From assembly GCA_002238565.1 (NCBI GenBank), contig MPMP01000032.1, forward strand, positions 1 through 52,203: DNA of 52,203 nucleotides, read 5' to 3'. The DNA comes from Albidovulum sp. bin36. Its GTDB lineage: Bacteria; Pseudomonadota; Alphaproteobacteria; Rhodobacterales; Rhodobacteraceae. Position numbers and translations under genes: made by a program. Positions within the stretch are counted from its first letter, which is position 1; every line of letters begins with the position of its first letter. The notes beneath the pieces were generated by a model. It did not search any database and was not told where the DNA came from. It saw nothing but the letters and a program-made list of their open reading frames with translations. Below, one piece after another: positions 27,742 through 37,245 of the stretch.

Positions 27742-28430
27742 AGCCATCGCGAGAATTGCGGGAATTCGAAAACAGGCTCGGCTACCGGTTTTCCGATGTC
27801 GACCTGCTGGCGAACGCCTTGACTCACCGATCCTGGAAGTCCGACGGCGCCAAGGAAAACGAACGCCTTGAATTTCTCGGCGACAGGGTCTTGGGGCTAG
27901 TAATTGCGGAGGCGCTCTTAAAGCGCGACCCTGGGGCGGCGGCCGGCGTGCTTGCGCCGCGATTCAATTCTCTTGTCGGCGGCCCGCTTTGCGCGGATGT
28001 CGCGCGCGACCTGGACCTCGGAGCGGCAATTAAGCTGGGCCGCTCCGAATCGATGTCGGGCGGCAGGAGGAAGTTGCCGATCCTCGCGGATATGCTGGAA
28101 GCCGTGCTCGGGGCCGTTTATTTGGACGGCGGCTATGCAGCCGCCAAGAATTTGATTCTGAATCTTTGGAAGGATCGAATTCGGACAGTTGAAACCGACG
28201 CGCGCGATGCCAAGTCGACCCTGCAGGAATATGCGCAGGCGCGCGGCCAAGGGCTTCCCCAGTATTCGGAAATCAAGCGGAAAGGCCCGGACCACGATGT
28301 CGAATTCACTATGGAAGTGCGACTCGCATCCGGCTTGTCCGAAATCGCAACGGCGCAAACCAAGCGGTCGGCTGAAATGAAGGCCGCGCGGAAGTTGCTG
28401 GAAAAAATCGAACAGGTCGAGAATGGCTGA
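27738..28430 (+). CDS. rnc: Ribonuclease III
   Basis: Double-strand-specific endoribonuclease for rRNA and mRNA processing, 230 residues. The signature NERLEFLGDRVLG supplies Glu42, Glu45 and Asp49; the second acidic set is Asp118 and Glu121 in ADMLEAVLGAVYLDGG. A dsRNA-binding domain follows (STLQEYAQARGQGLPQY to AARKLLEKI). The GTG start at 27738 overlaps the lepB stop; the frame is open upstream inside lepB without family sequence. The stop overlaps the era start by 8 bp. Confidence 0.96.
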   Translation: MKPSRELREFENRLGYRFSDVDLLANALTHRSWKSDGAKENERLEFLGDRVLGLVIAEALLKRDPGAAAGVLAPRFNSLVGGPLCADVARDLDLGAAIKLGRSESMSGGRRKLPILADMLEAVLGAVYLDGGYAAAKNLILNLWKDRIRTVETDARDAKSTLQEYAQARGQGLPQYSEIKRKGPDHDVEFTMEVRLASGLSEIATAQTKRSAEMKAARKLLEKIEQVENG

Positions 28431-29331
28431 AAGCCGCGCCGGATTCGCCGCTTTGATCGGCGAGCCGAACGTCGGGAAATCTACGCTGCTCAACCGATTG
28501 GTTGGCAGCAAGGTGTCGATAGTTACGCACAAGGTTCAGACAACCCGATCAAGAATTCGCGGCGTTGCCATTCATGGCGAGGCGCAAATTGTACTGGTGG
28601 ATACGCCGGGCCTTTTCGAGCCTAGGCGCAGGCTTGAGCGAGCGATGGTCAAGGCCGCATGGGCGGCGCTGGGAGATGCGGATGCCGCGGTGCTGCTCAT
28701 CGAGGCAAACAAGGGGATTACGGAAGGAGTCGCCGAAATAATGGACACGCTGGACGGCGGGATTTCCGGACTTCCCGCGCTGGCGGTCGCGGTCAACAAG
28801 GTCGACCGAGTTCGGCCCGAGCAATTGCTGCCCCTGGCGGATGCTTTGGGACAGTACAAATTTCTGGACGCCGTATTCTTGATTTCGGCAGCAAGCGGAT
28901 CCGGGCTCGACGGATTGCTGGACTGGCTCGCGGGTCGGCTGCCTCCCGGTCCCTGGCTCTATCCCGCCGATCAGATCGCGGATTCGCCGATGCGGTTTCT
29001 GGCCGCCGAAATCACAAGGGAAAAATTGCTTCTGCGGCTGCACCAGGAAATTCCGTACCAGCTGACCGTTGAAACCGAATCCTGGAAGGAATTGCGCGAC
29101 GGTTCCGTGCGAATCGAGCAGGTCGTCTACGTCGCAAGGGAGAGCCACAGGCGAATCGCCGTGGGGCCGAAGGGAGAAACAATCAAGTCCATTTGCATAG
29201 CTTCCCGCAAGGATATCGAAATGCTGGTCGGCAGCCGCGCGCATCTGTTTCTACGCGTCAAATTGCGCGAGAAATGGATGGAGGAATCGAGCCGCTATGC
29301 CGAAATGGGGCTGGACTACGCCGAAAAATGA
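28423..29331 (+). CDS. era: GTPase Era
   Basis: Ribosome-associated GTPase needed for 16S rRNA maturation and 30S assembly, 302 residues. The P-loop is GEPNVGKST, G2 lies in TTRSRIRG, G3 is DTPG, G4 is NKVD and G5 SAASG. The C-terminal KH domain is present (RRIAVGPKGETIKSI). It begins inside the rnc 3' end and its TGA overlaps the next ATG (ATGA). Confidence 0.97.
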   Translation: MAESRAGFAALIGEPNVGKSTLLNRLVGSKVSIVTHKVQTTRSRIRGVAIHGEAQIVLVDTPGLFEPRRRLERAMVKAAWAALGDADAAVLLIEANKGITEGVAEIMDTLDGGISGLPALAVAVNKVDRVRPEQLLPLADALGQYKFLDAVFLISAASGSGLDGLLDWLAGRLPPGPWLYPADQIADSPMRFLAAEITREKLLLRLHQEIPYQLTVETESWKELRDGSVRIEQVVYVARESHRRIAVGPKGETIKSICIASRKDIEMLVGSRAHLFLRVKLREKWMEESSRYAEMGLDYAEK

Positions 29332-29660
29332 GCCTCCTAGCGTCCGATCTGTGGGTCAGCGCGTACTTCGCGAGGCTCGGCCTCGCCGGCATTCCGGCAT
29401 ACATTGTTTCCAAGGGCCACGAAAAAGCGGGCGCGGTTCTGGTCAAGGTCAATACTCTCGACGGCAGCGCGACGGTTTTTCAAAGAACCTACGATTTGGA
29501 ATCCGATAGCAGGAAGTGGCTTGTGCTCGTCGAGGGCGACGAGGCGAAGGTGGACGGCGCGCTGAATCGGCAGATGGCAAGCGATCCGGACCTCTGGGTA
29601 ATTGAAATCGAGAATCGATTCGGCCGCCACCTGCTGGATGAAGAGGGCTTGAGAGACTAG
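29328..29660 (+). CDS. DUF1491 family protein
   Basis: A 110-residue alphaproteobacterial protein of the DUF1491 family, function unknown. It begins SLLASDLWVSAYFARLG and contains GHEKAGAVLVKVN and a closing RFGRHLLDEEGL, the features of the family. The ATG at 29328 overlaps the era stop. Position between era and recO is conserved in the class, which suggests a link with RNA or DNA metabolism but proves none. Confidence 0.88.
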   Translation: MSLLASDLWVSAYFARLGLAGIPAYIVSKGHEKAGAVLVKVNTLDGSATVFQRTYDLESDSRKWLVLVEGDEAKVDGALNRQMASDPDLWVIEIENRFGRHLLDEEGLRD

Positions 29661-29663
29661 CCG

Positions 29664-30410
29664 GTGGCTTTGGAGTGGAGAGACAGCGGAACCCTCCTTT
29701 CGGTACGAAAGCACGGAGAGTCCGCCGCGATAGTCGATGCGTTCACAGCCGATCACGGTCGCCATCGAGGCATCGTTCTGGGCGGAGGCTCAAGGCGAAT
29801 GGCGCCTTTGCTTCAGCCCGGCGCCCAGCTGGATTTGACATGGCGCGCAAGGCTCGCCGAGCATTTGGGGAACTACAGAATCGAGGTGCGGCGCTCTCGC
29901 GCCGCCGCAATTCTTTCAGACCGCGTGGCGCTCGGAGCGATCGTGTCGGTTTGCGCGCTCGCGTCCTTTGCGCTTCCCGAAAGAGAGCCGCACCCGAAAC
30001 TGTACGAGCGTACGGTCGCGCTATTCGATTCCATTTGCGGCGGCGAAAAATGGATGCCCGGATATGTCCGCTGGGAATTGCTGCTGCTGGAGGAGCTGGG
30101 CTTCGGCCTAGATCTGGAGAAATGCGCGGCTTCAGGCTCCCGGCATGACTTGATCTACATTTCGCCCAAGTCCGGGCGAGCGGTCAGCGGAACGGCCGCG
30201 GGCCATTGGGCGCGCCATTTGCTTCCCTTTGCGCGCTGCCTAAAGGGAAGCGAAGCCAGTGATCTCCGCGATGTCGTTCAAGGACTTGAAACCACCGGCT
30301 ATTTCCTGTCGCGCAGGCTTGCCCCGCACCTGGGCGCCAAGCCGATTCCCGAAGCGCGGAATCGACTGGTTGAATTAATCGCCCGGGATATTCAGTCCGG
30401 TTCGCCCTAG
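29664..30410 (+). CDS. recO: DNA repair protein RecO
   Basis: Recombination mediator that helps load RecA on SSB-coated DNA, 248 residues. It has the N-terminal OB-fold region (EWRDSGTLLSVRKHGESAAIVDAFT, then HRGIVLGGGSRR) and the helical C-terminal part with YVRWELLLLEELGFGLDL. A zinc-finger set of four cysteines is not seen, as in many alphaproteobacterial RecO. GTG start, 3 bp after DUF1491. The TAG overlaps the opposing paaZ stop inside CTAG. Confidence 0.93.
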   Translation: MALEWRDSGTLLSVRKHGESAAIVDAFTADHGRHRGIVLGGGSRRMAPLLQPGAQLDLTWRARLAEHLGNYRIEVRRSRAAAILSDRVALGAIVSVCALASFALPEREPHPKLYERTVALFDSICGGEKWMPGYVRWELLLLEELGFGLDLEKCAASGSRHDLIYISPKSGRAVSGTAAGHWARHLLPFARCLKGSEASDLRDVVQGLETTGYFLSRRLAPHLGAKPIPEARNRLVELIARDIQSGSP

Positions 30411-32473
30411 GGCGACGAATTTTCCGCTCGGCCCGGCAATGGACGATTGGCGACGAATGTATGGAGTTCGTATTCCGCGACGATCTCGCCGGCCTGATTC
30501 TCGATCGTCACTTGCCATCGCACCTCGCCGTAATCGTCCGTCCTCCGCTTTTTTCTTGCCACGGTCAGCTTCGCGCGAATGGATTCGCCCGGGCTGACCG
30601 GTTTTCGGAACGCCAGATCGCTTAGACCCGTATTCGCAAGCACGGGCCCTTCCGCCGGGTCGACGAACAGCCCCGCGGCGAAAGACAGCAGCAAATACCC
30701 GTGCGCCACCTTTCCCGGGAAAAGCGGATTGCGCTTCGCGGCGGCATCGTCCGTATGCGCATAGAACTTGTCGCCGGTGAATTCCGAGAAGAGCTGAATA
30801 TCCTTCTCGCTGACAATGCGGCTGCCCGTCGTCAGGGCCTCGCCGATTTGAAGGTCGTTGAAATAGCGACGGAACGGATGCGCGCCCGTAGAATTCCGGG
30901 TCGCTCCCTTGACCCATTGCCCGGTAATGGCAGCCATAAGATTCGGGCTCGCCTGGACGGCGGTTCGCTGCATGTACTGCATGACTCCGCGAACTCCGCC
31001 CAGTTCCTCTCCGCCGCCGGCGCGTCCCGGTCCTCCGTGGATCATTGGCGCGAGAGGCGAGCCGTGCCCCGTCGCTTCGTTCATTGAGTCTCGATTGTTG
31101 AAATAAAGGCGTCCGTGCCAGGCGGCGACCGCGACAGCGATGCGCCTGGCTTCTTCCGGTTCGTTCGTAAAAACCGATGCGACAAGGCTGCCTCCGCCCT
31201 TGTTGGCAAGCGCCGCGGCCTGATCCGCGTCACGGCAAGGCAAGATGCAGGAAACCGGTCCGAATGCCTCGATTTCATGTATCGACCTTGCTTCGCCGGG
31301 TTCCGGGCATAGCAGCAGCGTAGGCGCGACAAACGCGCCGAATTCCGAATCCGCGCCGCGCATCCTGCGATTTTCATTCGAGCCGCAGACTTTCGGCGCT
31401 TCGCGCTCCAGAATTCTCAATTTGTCAAGAACTTCCCGCTTTTGCTCCAGCGAAACGAGCGGCCCCATCTCGACTTCGTCAAGGCCGGGGTCCCCCACGA
31501 CGACTTCGGACAGGCGATCGGAAAGCGCTTCGATTACATTGTCGGTAAATTCGGCCGGAACGATCAGCCGCCTCGAGGCCGTGCATTTTTGACCTGCCTT
31601 GGTCGTGATCTCGCGCGCGGCCTCCTGGATGAAAAGGTCGAATTCGGGAGTGCCCGGTTCGGAATGAAACCCTAGTATCGATGCATTGAGGCTGTCCTGT
31701 TCGGCAATGAATCTCGGGCCTCCTGCCGCGACGGCTCGATGCGAACGGAAAAAGCTTGCGGTTTCGCAGGATCCGGTGAAGCTCAGCACATCCTGCGGTC
31801 CAAGGCAATCCGCAATTCCGGCGGCGCTTCCGGCGATAAATTGGATCGCTCCGGCCGGCAGAATTCCTGACTCTTCGAGTAGTCGAACGCACTCTGCCGC
31901 AAGGTAGCTTGTCGATGAAGCCGATTTGACGATGGCGGGCATTCCGGCTAGCAGCGCCGGCGCGAGTTTCTCCAGCATGCCCCATACCGGAAAATTGAAC
32001 GCATTGACGTGAACTGCGACGCCGCGGCGCGGAACAGCGATATGCTGGCCTGCAAATGTTTGATTTTTCGATAGTCTTTCTGCGCCGCCGTCCAAATGCA
32101 GGTCGCCGTCCGGCATTTCCCTCACGCCTTTCGACGCGAATGAAAAGACCGTTCCGATGCCGCCGTCGATATCGTACCAGCCGTCCTTGCGCGTCGCTCC
32201 GGTCAAATGATTTAGCGAATAAAGCCGCTCCTTGTTCTTGTTCAACTCCGTTGCCAGGTCCTTTAGCATGCGCGACCGTTCGCGAATCGTCATTGACCTC
32301 AGCGACGGGCCGCCGACCTGCTTTGCGAAGTCGAACATTTCCGGGAACTTGGGAGGCTCTGCCGCGACTTCCGCGATGATCGCGCCGTTTGACGGATTGC
32401 GGATTTCTTTTCCTTGCCCGCTAAATGCCGCCCACTTTCCCCGAATCAGGTTTTGAACTTGAGGAGTATCCAT
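30407..32473 (-). CDS. paaZ: Phenylacetate ring-opening bifunctional enzyme PaaZ
   Basis: Fusion of an aldehyde dehydrogenase and a MaoC-like enoyl-CoA hydratase, 688 residues, which hydrolyses oxepin-CoA and oxidises the resulting semialdehyde in aerobic phenylacetate breakdown. The ALDH part (about 1-515) has NAFNFPVWG, Glu258 in FIAEQDS and the nucleophile Cys297 in AGQKCTASR. The hydratase part (about 530-680) keeps the Asp and His pair in FTGDKFYAHTD and GKVAHGYLLLS. Length and residue numbers match E. coli PaaZ closely. It stands alone on the minus strand, while paaI and paaK are on the plus strand; the paaABCDE oxygenase is not in the window. Confidence 0.93.
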   Translation of the reverse strand: MDTPQVQNLIRGKWAAFSGQGKEIRNPSNGAIIAEVAAEPPKFPEMFDFAKQVGGPSLRSMTIRERSRMLKDLATELNKNKERLYSLNHLTGATRKDGWYDIDGGIGTVFSFASKGVREMPDGDLHLDGGAERLSKNQTFAGQHIAVPRRGVAVHVNAFNFPVWGMLEKLAPALLAGMPAIVKSASSTSYLAAECVRLLEESGILPAGAIQFIAGSAAGIADCLGPQDVLSFTGSCETASFFRSHRAVAAGGPRFIAEQDSLNASILGFHSEPGTPEFDLFIQEAAREITTKAGQKCTASRRLIVPAEFTDNVIEALSDRLSEVVVGDPGLDEVEMGPLVSLEQKREVLDKLRILEREAPKVCGSNENRRMRGADSEFGAFVAPTLLLCPEPGEARSIHEIEAFGPVSCILPCRDADQAAALANKGGGSLVASVFTNEPEEARRIAVAVAAWHGRLYFNNRDSMNEATGHGSPLAPMIHGGPGRAGGGEELGGVRGVMQYMQRTAVQASPNLMAAITGQWVKGATRNSTGAHPFRRYFNDLQIGEALTTGSRIVSEKDIQLFSEFTGDKFYAHTDDAAAKRNPLFPGKVAHGYLLLSFAAGLFVDPAEGPVLANTGLSDLAFRKPVSPGESIRAKLTVARKKRRTDDYGEVRWQVTIENQAGEIVAEYELHTFVANRPLPGRAENSSP

Positions 32474-33239
32474 GAATTATCCGTTTCGAATTCGGCTATT
32501 GCTTTAGAATCGCAATTGAATCAAAGCAGAACTGCGGCGGGATTGCTACCGAATGCCGCAAGCGGAGCGCAGCGCGAATTTGCTGCATGTCGATTGCGTC
32601 GCCAGGCGGGCGGCAGCGTTCAATAAGCGCCGCTTCAGGAACTTCGCACTAGGCCGACCGCCTTGACTGAAGCTCCAAGCGGGCCATGCCTCCGTAAAAC
32701 AACAGTTCTGGACTGCAGCCCAGCGCGCGGCGCATGAATCGCGAATCGGCGTATCCAGTCGAAGGAGCGCAATCCTGCGGTTGCGCCTTCGACCGCAGGA
32801 TCGGATCGATGTCTCGGATCAGTCGACCGCAAGCGCAACTCGCCGCAGAGGAGCCAGACATTCAGTTGCGAACGAATTGAAAGGAAAGGGGCTGAACGAC
32901 GGCTTAGGCGATGGAATCCTTATTCGCGGCTTCCGGTCGTCGCGGTCGGGTTCCCAAATCCTTCCAGGAGCGCGCGCGGATTCAGCGCAGCGACGGCGGC
33001 ATTCAAAAAATGATGGCTATCGGGCGCGGCTAGCTTCGAATCGGAGGCGGCGCCTTTGGCTCCGCTCGAACAGCTCGTCCGGCGGTAGCGTACGCGTGGA
33101 TTCATGATAAACTACGCAGTAATTGGAATTTGCCTAGATACGCAGGAAAAGTTGTCCGCATTGAAGCCAACCGATTTTCGCCAATCGCGTGGAACTTTTC
33201 CGCGATTGATATAAATATTCCTGGCTATCCGAGGAATCA
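32474..33239. other. 0.77-kb divergent region between paaZ and the desaturase-like gene
   Basis: No gene is supported. A plus-strand frame at 32781-33107 is arginine- and serine-rich and matches nothing known. The span should contain the paaZ promoter (right-to-left, near 32480-32560) and that of the downstream gene, but I cannot pick out a PaaR/PaaX-type operator or a clear -35/-10 pair. It may include decayed coding DNA. Confidence 0.45.
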
Positions 33240-34331
33240 GTGATCGTGAACGGGAAACATTTAGGCAAGCGCGAATACAGCCTCCTGGGCGACGACGGGA
33301 GGCAAGCCGTCGAGATGGGTCTGGCGGCGGCGGAACGGTACCATGCCGACATTTCCCGCAAGGAAACGAAAATACTAACGCATCGTTCGGATAGCCCGAC
33401 CCTGCGCGACAATTTGCTTTGGATCGGATCGATGATCCTGTTCGCAGGGGCCGGCTCCTATCTTTGGCCGTCGATCTGGTCCGCGCCGTTCTGGCTTGCC
33501 TACGGCGTGCTCTACGGCTCGGCGAGCGAGTCCCGATGGCATGAATGCGGACACGGAACCGCAGTTAAAACGGACTGGATTAGCGTCGTCGTTTATCAAA
33601 TCGCCTGCTTCATGATAATGAGGAATCCAACTACTTGGCGATGGAGCCATGCGAGGCACCGCACGGACGCGATTATCATGGGAAGAGATCTGGAAATCGC
33701 CGTTATGCGGCCTCCCGACTCGTTTCGCCCGGGTATGAATTTCTTCGGCTTGTTCGATGCCTGGAGCGCGATGAAGCTGATGCTTCTGAATGCGCGCGGA
33801 GAATTGAGCCCGGAAGAAGCAATCTGCATACCAAAGGAAGAGGCCGGAAAAGTCTACGCCGCGGCAAGAATCTGGGTTGCAATATACCTTGCCGCTATTG
33901 CCTCGGCGGTTTGGTATAGTTCGTTGCTTCCGCTAATGATTGTCGGGCTTCCGCGGCTGTACGGAGCCTGGCGCCATATTCTTGCAGGCGCGCTGCAGCA
34001 CGGCGGACTTGCGGACAAAGTACTTGACCGCAGATTGAATGCGCGGAAGGTCTGTATGAATCCGATCAGCCGATTCATCTATTTGAAAATGAACTATCGG
34101 GTCGAGCAGCATATGCTTCCTATGGTTTCCTGCAATGCGCTGCCGAGGCTTCAAAAGATGATTGCCCGCGACCTGCCCGCGCCTAACACATCGATGTGGC
34201 GGGCTTTCGCCGAAGCGTGGCCGATCGCGCGAAGGCAGCTTCGGTACGACGATGTCTATCCTGAGCGGAATCCGGTGCCGACCGCCAAGCCTTGTCGTCC
34301 GCATCTGAACGACCTGGCGGCCCCGGCTTAA
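33240..34331 (+). CDS. Fatty-acid-desaturase-family membrane protein with altered His boxes
   Basis: A 363-residue membrane protein of the FA_desaturase superfamily, close in pattern to alphaproteobacterial desaturases that read HECGHGT, then HTRHHTD, then NYHVEHHM. Here box 1 is intact (HECGH, residues 101-105), box 2 is HARHRTD (137-143; Arg141 in place of a His) and box 3 is NYRVEQHM (285-292; Arg287 and Gln290 in place of His). An extra His is at 254 in LQHGG. Hydrophobic pairs lie near 58-95, 113-127 and 208-238. With three di-iron ligands apparently lost, it may be inactive as a desaturase or bind metal otherwise. GTG start. Adjacent paaI/paaK suggest no clear role. Confidence 0.75.
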   Translation: MIVNGKHLGKREYSLLGDDGRQAVEMGLAAAERYHADISRKETKILTHRSDSPTLRDNLLWIGSMILFAGAGSYLWPSIWSAPFWLAYGVLYGSASESRWHECGHGTAVKTDWISVVVYQIACFMIMRNPTTWRWSHARHRTDAIIMGRDLEIAVMRPPDSFRPGMNFFGLFDAWSAMKLMLLNARGELSPEEAICIPKEEAGKVYAAARIWVAIYLAAIASAVWYSSLLPLMIVGLPRLYGAWRHILAGALQHGGLADKVLDRRLNARKVCMNPISRFIYLKMNYRVEQHMLPMVSCNALPRLQKMIARDLPAPNTSMWRAFAEAWPIARRQLRYDDVYPERNPVPTAKPCRPHLNDLAAPA

Positions 34332-34452
34332 TGCGAATTGCAGCCTCGGGCTTTGCGCGGCGAATTGGAATGCCGGATAAATGCCTCGTCGCGAATCTCG
34401 CCCGCTGCGCCGGTCATGGCGCGCCTCGGCGCGGTTCCTGTCGAGACGGCGC

Positions 34453-34902
34453 ATGACTCCCGAAGAGCGGGCGAGCAAATGCGCCGCGGTGATGTGGTCT
34501 CGAGACGAAGCCTCGAAATCGATAGGAGCCGAATTGGCGCATGTCGGCCCCGGGACCGCAACAATGACTTTGACGATTGCGCCCCGTCACCTCAACGGCC
34601 ATAGGATATGCCATGGCGGATTCATTTTCGGGCTGGCCGACAGCGCATTCGCTTTCGCATGCAACAGCTACAACAAGAACGCGGTAGCCATGCATAATTC
34701 GATCAGTTTCGTTTCCCCCGGGCGGCTCGGCGAGACGCTGACCGCCAGAGCTAGAGAAGTGAACCTGTCGGGCCGGTCGGGAATTTACGATGTCTCGATC
34801 TCGGCTTGCGACGGCAGGGAGATCGCTTTTTTTCGCGGCATGTCGAGAATTGTATCCGGCAGCCATTTCGATGAAGAATCATACGCAAGCACGGATGCAT
34901 AA
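34453..34902 (+). CDS. paaI: Hydroxyphenylacetyl-CoA thioesterase PaaI
   Basis: Hot-dog-fold thioesterase, 149 residues, which frees CoA from dead-end ring-hydroxylated phenylacetyl-CoA intermediates. The active-site block is ICHGGFIFGLADSAFAFACNSY, shown here in part: HGG, then the catalytic Asp in GLADSAF. The start at 34453 gives MTPEERASKCAAVMW, the usual PaaI beginning; a longer frame from 34381 adds an arginine-rich stretch with no family sequence. paaK follows after 2 bp. Confidence 0.9.
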   Translation: MTPEERASKCAAVMWSRDEASKSIGAELAHVGPGTATMTLTIAPRHLNGHRICHGGFIFGLADSAFAFACNSYNKNAVAMHNSISFVSPGRLGETLTARAREVNLSGRSGIYDVSISACDGREIAFFRGMSRIVSGSHFDEESYASTDA

Positions 34903-34904
34903 AA

Positions 34905-36221
34905 ATGACCGGAATGGATTTCGCGCCGCTTCATTCAGAACTCGATCCCATGGAAATCGCGTCTAGGGACGAAATCGAGGCGCATCAGCTCGCCCTCCTG
35001 AAGCAAACGCTTGCGCGCGCCTACGAAAACGTCGAGCTGTACAGGGCGAAATTCGACGCGGCGGGCGTGCATCCGAACGATGTGTCAGACCTTGGCGACC
35101 TCGCGAAATTCCCGTTTACGACAAAGCAGGATTTCCGCGATTGCTACCCATTCGGCATGTTTGCGGTTCCAAGAGAGCGGATAGCGCGCATTCACGCCTC
35201 GTCCGGAACGACGGGCAAGCCGACAGTCGCGGGATACACTAGAGCCGATATCGAGGTTTGGGCCGAATGCGTCGCCCGTTCGATGAGGGCTAGCGGAACA
35301 AGAAAGGGCGACGTCGTTCACGTTGCCTACGGGTACGGCCTTTTCACCGGCGGCCTCGGCGCCCACTACGGCGCGGAAAAACTGGGCTGTACGGTCGTTC
35401 CGGTCTCCGGCGGATTAACCGGACGGCAAGTTCAGCTGATCCAGGATCTTGGCGCAACCACGATAATGGTTACGCCGTCCTATATGCTTTCCATTCTGGA
35501 CGAATACGTGGCCAAGGGGCTGGATCCCCGCGATAGCCCGTTGAAAATCGGAATATTCGGCGCGGAACCGTGGTCGAACTCGATGCGCGAACGGATCGAG
35601 CGCGCGTTTGGCATCCACGCCGTCGACATCTACGGATTGTCCGAAATCATCGGTCCGGGAGTCGCCAACGAATGCGTGGAGACAAAGGACGGGCTTCACA
35701 TATGGGAAGATCATTTCTATCCGGAAATCGTCGATCCGGCCACCGGCGAAGCGCTTCCCGACGGTCGACTCGGCGAACTGGTATTCACGACGCTGTCCAA
35801 GGAGGCGATGCCCGTGGTGCGTTACCGAACCCGCGATTTGACGCGCCTGCTTCCCGGCACCGCCAGGACTATGCGGCGAATGGAAAAAGTTACGGGACGA
35901 TCCGACGACATGATAATTCTTCGCGGCGTCAACCTTTTCCCCACGCAAATAGAAGAGCAAATCCTGTCGGTTGATGGCCTCGCCCCTCACTTTCAGCTTA
36001 AATTGCTGACAAAGGGCCGGCTTGACGCGATGAAGGTCCAAGTCGAGTCTCTGCCGGAGCGCGCGGACGCGAGCAATCGAATCGCATTGGCGAAAATTCT
36101 GAAGGAACGAATCCGCAATTCGGCCGCTGTTTCGGTGGAAGTCGACGTTCTCGAGCCGGGCAACGTGCCGAGAAGCGCAGGCAAGGCGGTTCGAATCGTC
36201 GATACGAGAAGCGCCCGCTAG
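34905..36221 (+). CDS. paaK: Phenylacetate-CoA ligase
   Basis: ATP- and CoA-dependent ligase that activates phenylacetate, 438 residues, the normal length. The AMP-binding P-loop is HASSGTTGKPTV near residue 97, the A5 region is DIYGLSEIIGPG, and the C-terminal domain contains GRSDDMIILRGVNLFPTQIEEQ, including the PaaK-specific VNLFPTQIE. It is coupled to paaI. The TAG shares CTAG with the opposing serB stop. With paaZ it gives the first and third steps of the pathway; the epoxidase paaABCDE and paaG must be elsewhere if the route is complete. Confidence 0.95.
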   Translation: MTGMDFAPLHSELDPMEIASRDEIEAHQLALLKQTLARAYENVELYRAKFDAAGVHPNDVSDLGDLAKFPFTTKQDFRDCYPFGMFAVPRERIARIHASSGTTGKPTVAGYTRADIEVWAECVARSMRASGTRKGDVVHVAYGYGLFTGGLGAHYGAEKLGCTVVPVSGGLTGRQVQLIQDLGATTIMVTPSYMLSILDEYVAKGLDPRDSPLKIGIFGAEPWSNSMRERIERAFGIHAVDIYGLSEIIGPGVANECVETKDGLHIWEDHFYPEIVDPATGEALPDGRLGELVFTTLSKEAMPVVRYRTRDLTRLLPGTARTMRRMEKVTGRSDDMIILRGVNLFPTQIEEQILSVDGLAPHFQLKLLTKGRLDAMKVQVESLPERADASNRIALAKILKERIRNSAAVSVEVDVLEPGNVPRSAGKAVRIVDTRSAR

Positions 36222-37111
36222 CCGCGCGGAATTCCCGGTTTCGCAAACTCGCTTCGGGAATAGCCCTGTAAATAAAGCAGCCCCGTCAAATCGCAGTGAT
36301 CTATTCGAACTCCGCAACGTGAAGCCACGGCGGGCTTGGCCCTGTACGCTACGCCGATGCCTGCCATTCCCAGCATCTCGAGGTCGTTGGCCCCGTCGCC
36401 GACGGCGATGGCCTGATCAGGGGTCGCGCCGATTCTGTCGGCTGCGGCCGCAAGATAGATTGCTTTTGCATCCCGTCCGAGAATCGGTTCCCTGACGGAG
36501 CCTGCGATCCGCCCCTTTTCGACCCGGAGAACGTTGGCTCGATGCTCGCTGAATCCCAGCGCCGCCGCCACTCGCCCTGTAAAGTCGGTGAATCCTCCCG
36601 ATACGATTGCCGTGAACGCGCCGTTGGCGCGCATTGTTTCGACAAGTTCCGGCGCCCCGGGATTAATGACGATGCGATGCTTCCATACCTGTTCGATTAT
36701 CCGCGCGTCGAGACCCGCGAGCAATCCGACCCGAGACCGCAGAGATTTTTCAAAATCGATTTCGCCATTCATGGCACGGGCCGTGATTTCGGCAACAGCC
36801 GCTCCGACGCCCGCAATTTCGGCGAGTTCGTCGATGCATTCCTGGCCTATGATCGTAGAATCCATGTCGGCCAGGAGCATCTTCTTGCGCCTGCCCTCCG
36901 CGGGCAGCGCGTTTAGGTCGAAGCCGGAATTGCTGAGCTCGTCCCTGAGATCCGCGAAAAGGCGAGGAATGTCTTCGACCTCGAATTCCGCGGCTACGCC
37001 TTCGCACAGCCATCTAGCTTCGCCGGCGCCGAGCAAGCCTCTGGCTTCAGTGACCCGTTCCGGAGCAAGATTTCGCTTTCTGGGATCCGCGAGAAGGGAA
37101 ATTATGTGCAA
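36218..37111 (-). CDS. serB: Phosphoserine phosphatase
   Basis: HAD phosphatase for the last step of serine synthesis, 297 residues from this start. The nucleophile motif DMDSTI gives Asp82 and Asp84; the Thr/Ser motif is in VSGGFTDFT, and the last motif is GDGANDLEM. The TTG at 37111 (LHIISLLADPR, so MHIISLLADPR) matches the usual SerB beginning and length; the frame is open to 37258, but that longer form would overlap the divergent serC start. It diverges from serC-serA, completing the pathway. Confidence 0.93.
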   Translation of the reverse strand: MHIISLLADPRKRNLAPERVTEARGLLGAGEARWLCEGVAAEFEVEDIPRLFADLRDELSNSGFDLNALPAEGRRKKMLLADMDSTIIGQECIDELAEIAGVGAAVAEITARAMNGEIDFEKSLRSRVGLLAGLDARIIEQVWKHRIVINPGAPELVETMRANGAFTAIVSGGFTDFTGRVAAALGFSEHRANVLRVEKGRIAGSVREPILGRDAKAIYLAAAADRIGATPDQAIAVGDGANDLEMLGMAGIGVAYRAKPAVASRCGVRIDHCDLTGLLYLQGYSRSEFAKPGIPRG

Positions 37112-37245
37112 AGCTGCAATTCCGCCGAGAATCAGGGCGGGTTCTAAATAATGCGAGAATGCGGGTTGCGCCAGTGCTCGCCGGACTATATTGACCGCCG
37201 CGGGCCACCCCTCCCCAACGAGGGGCGAATATCTGGAAGGATAGA

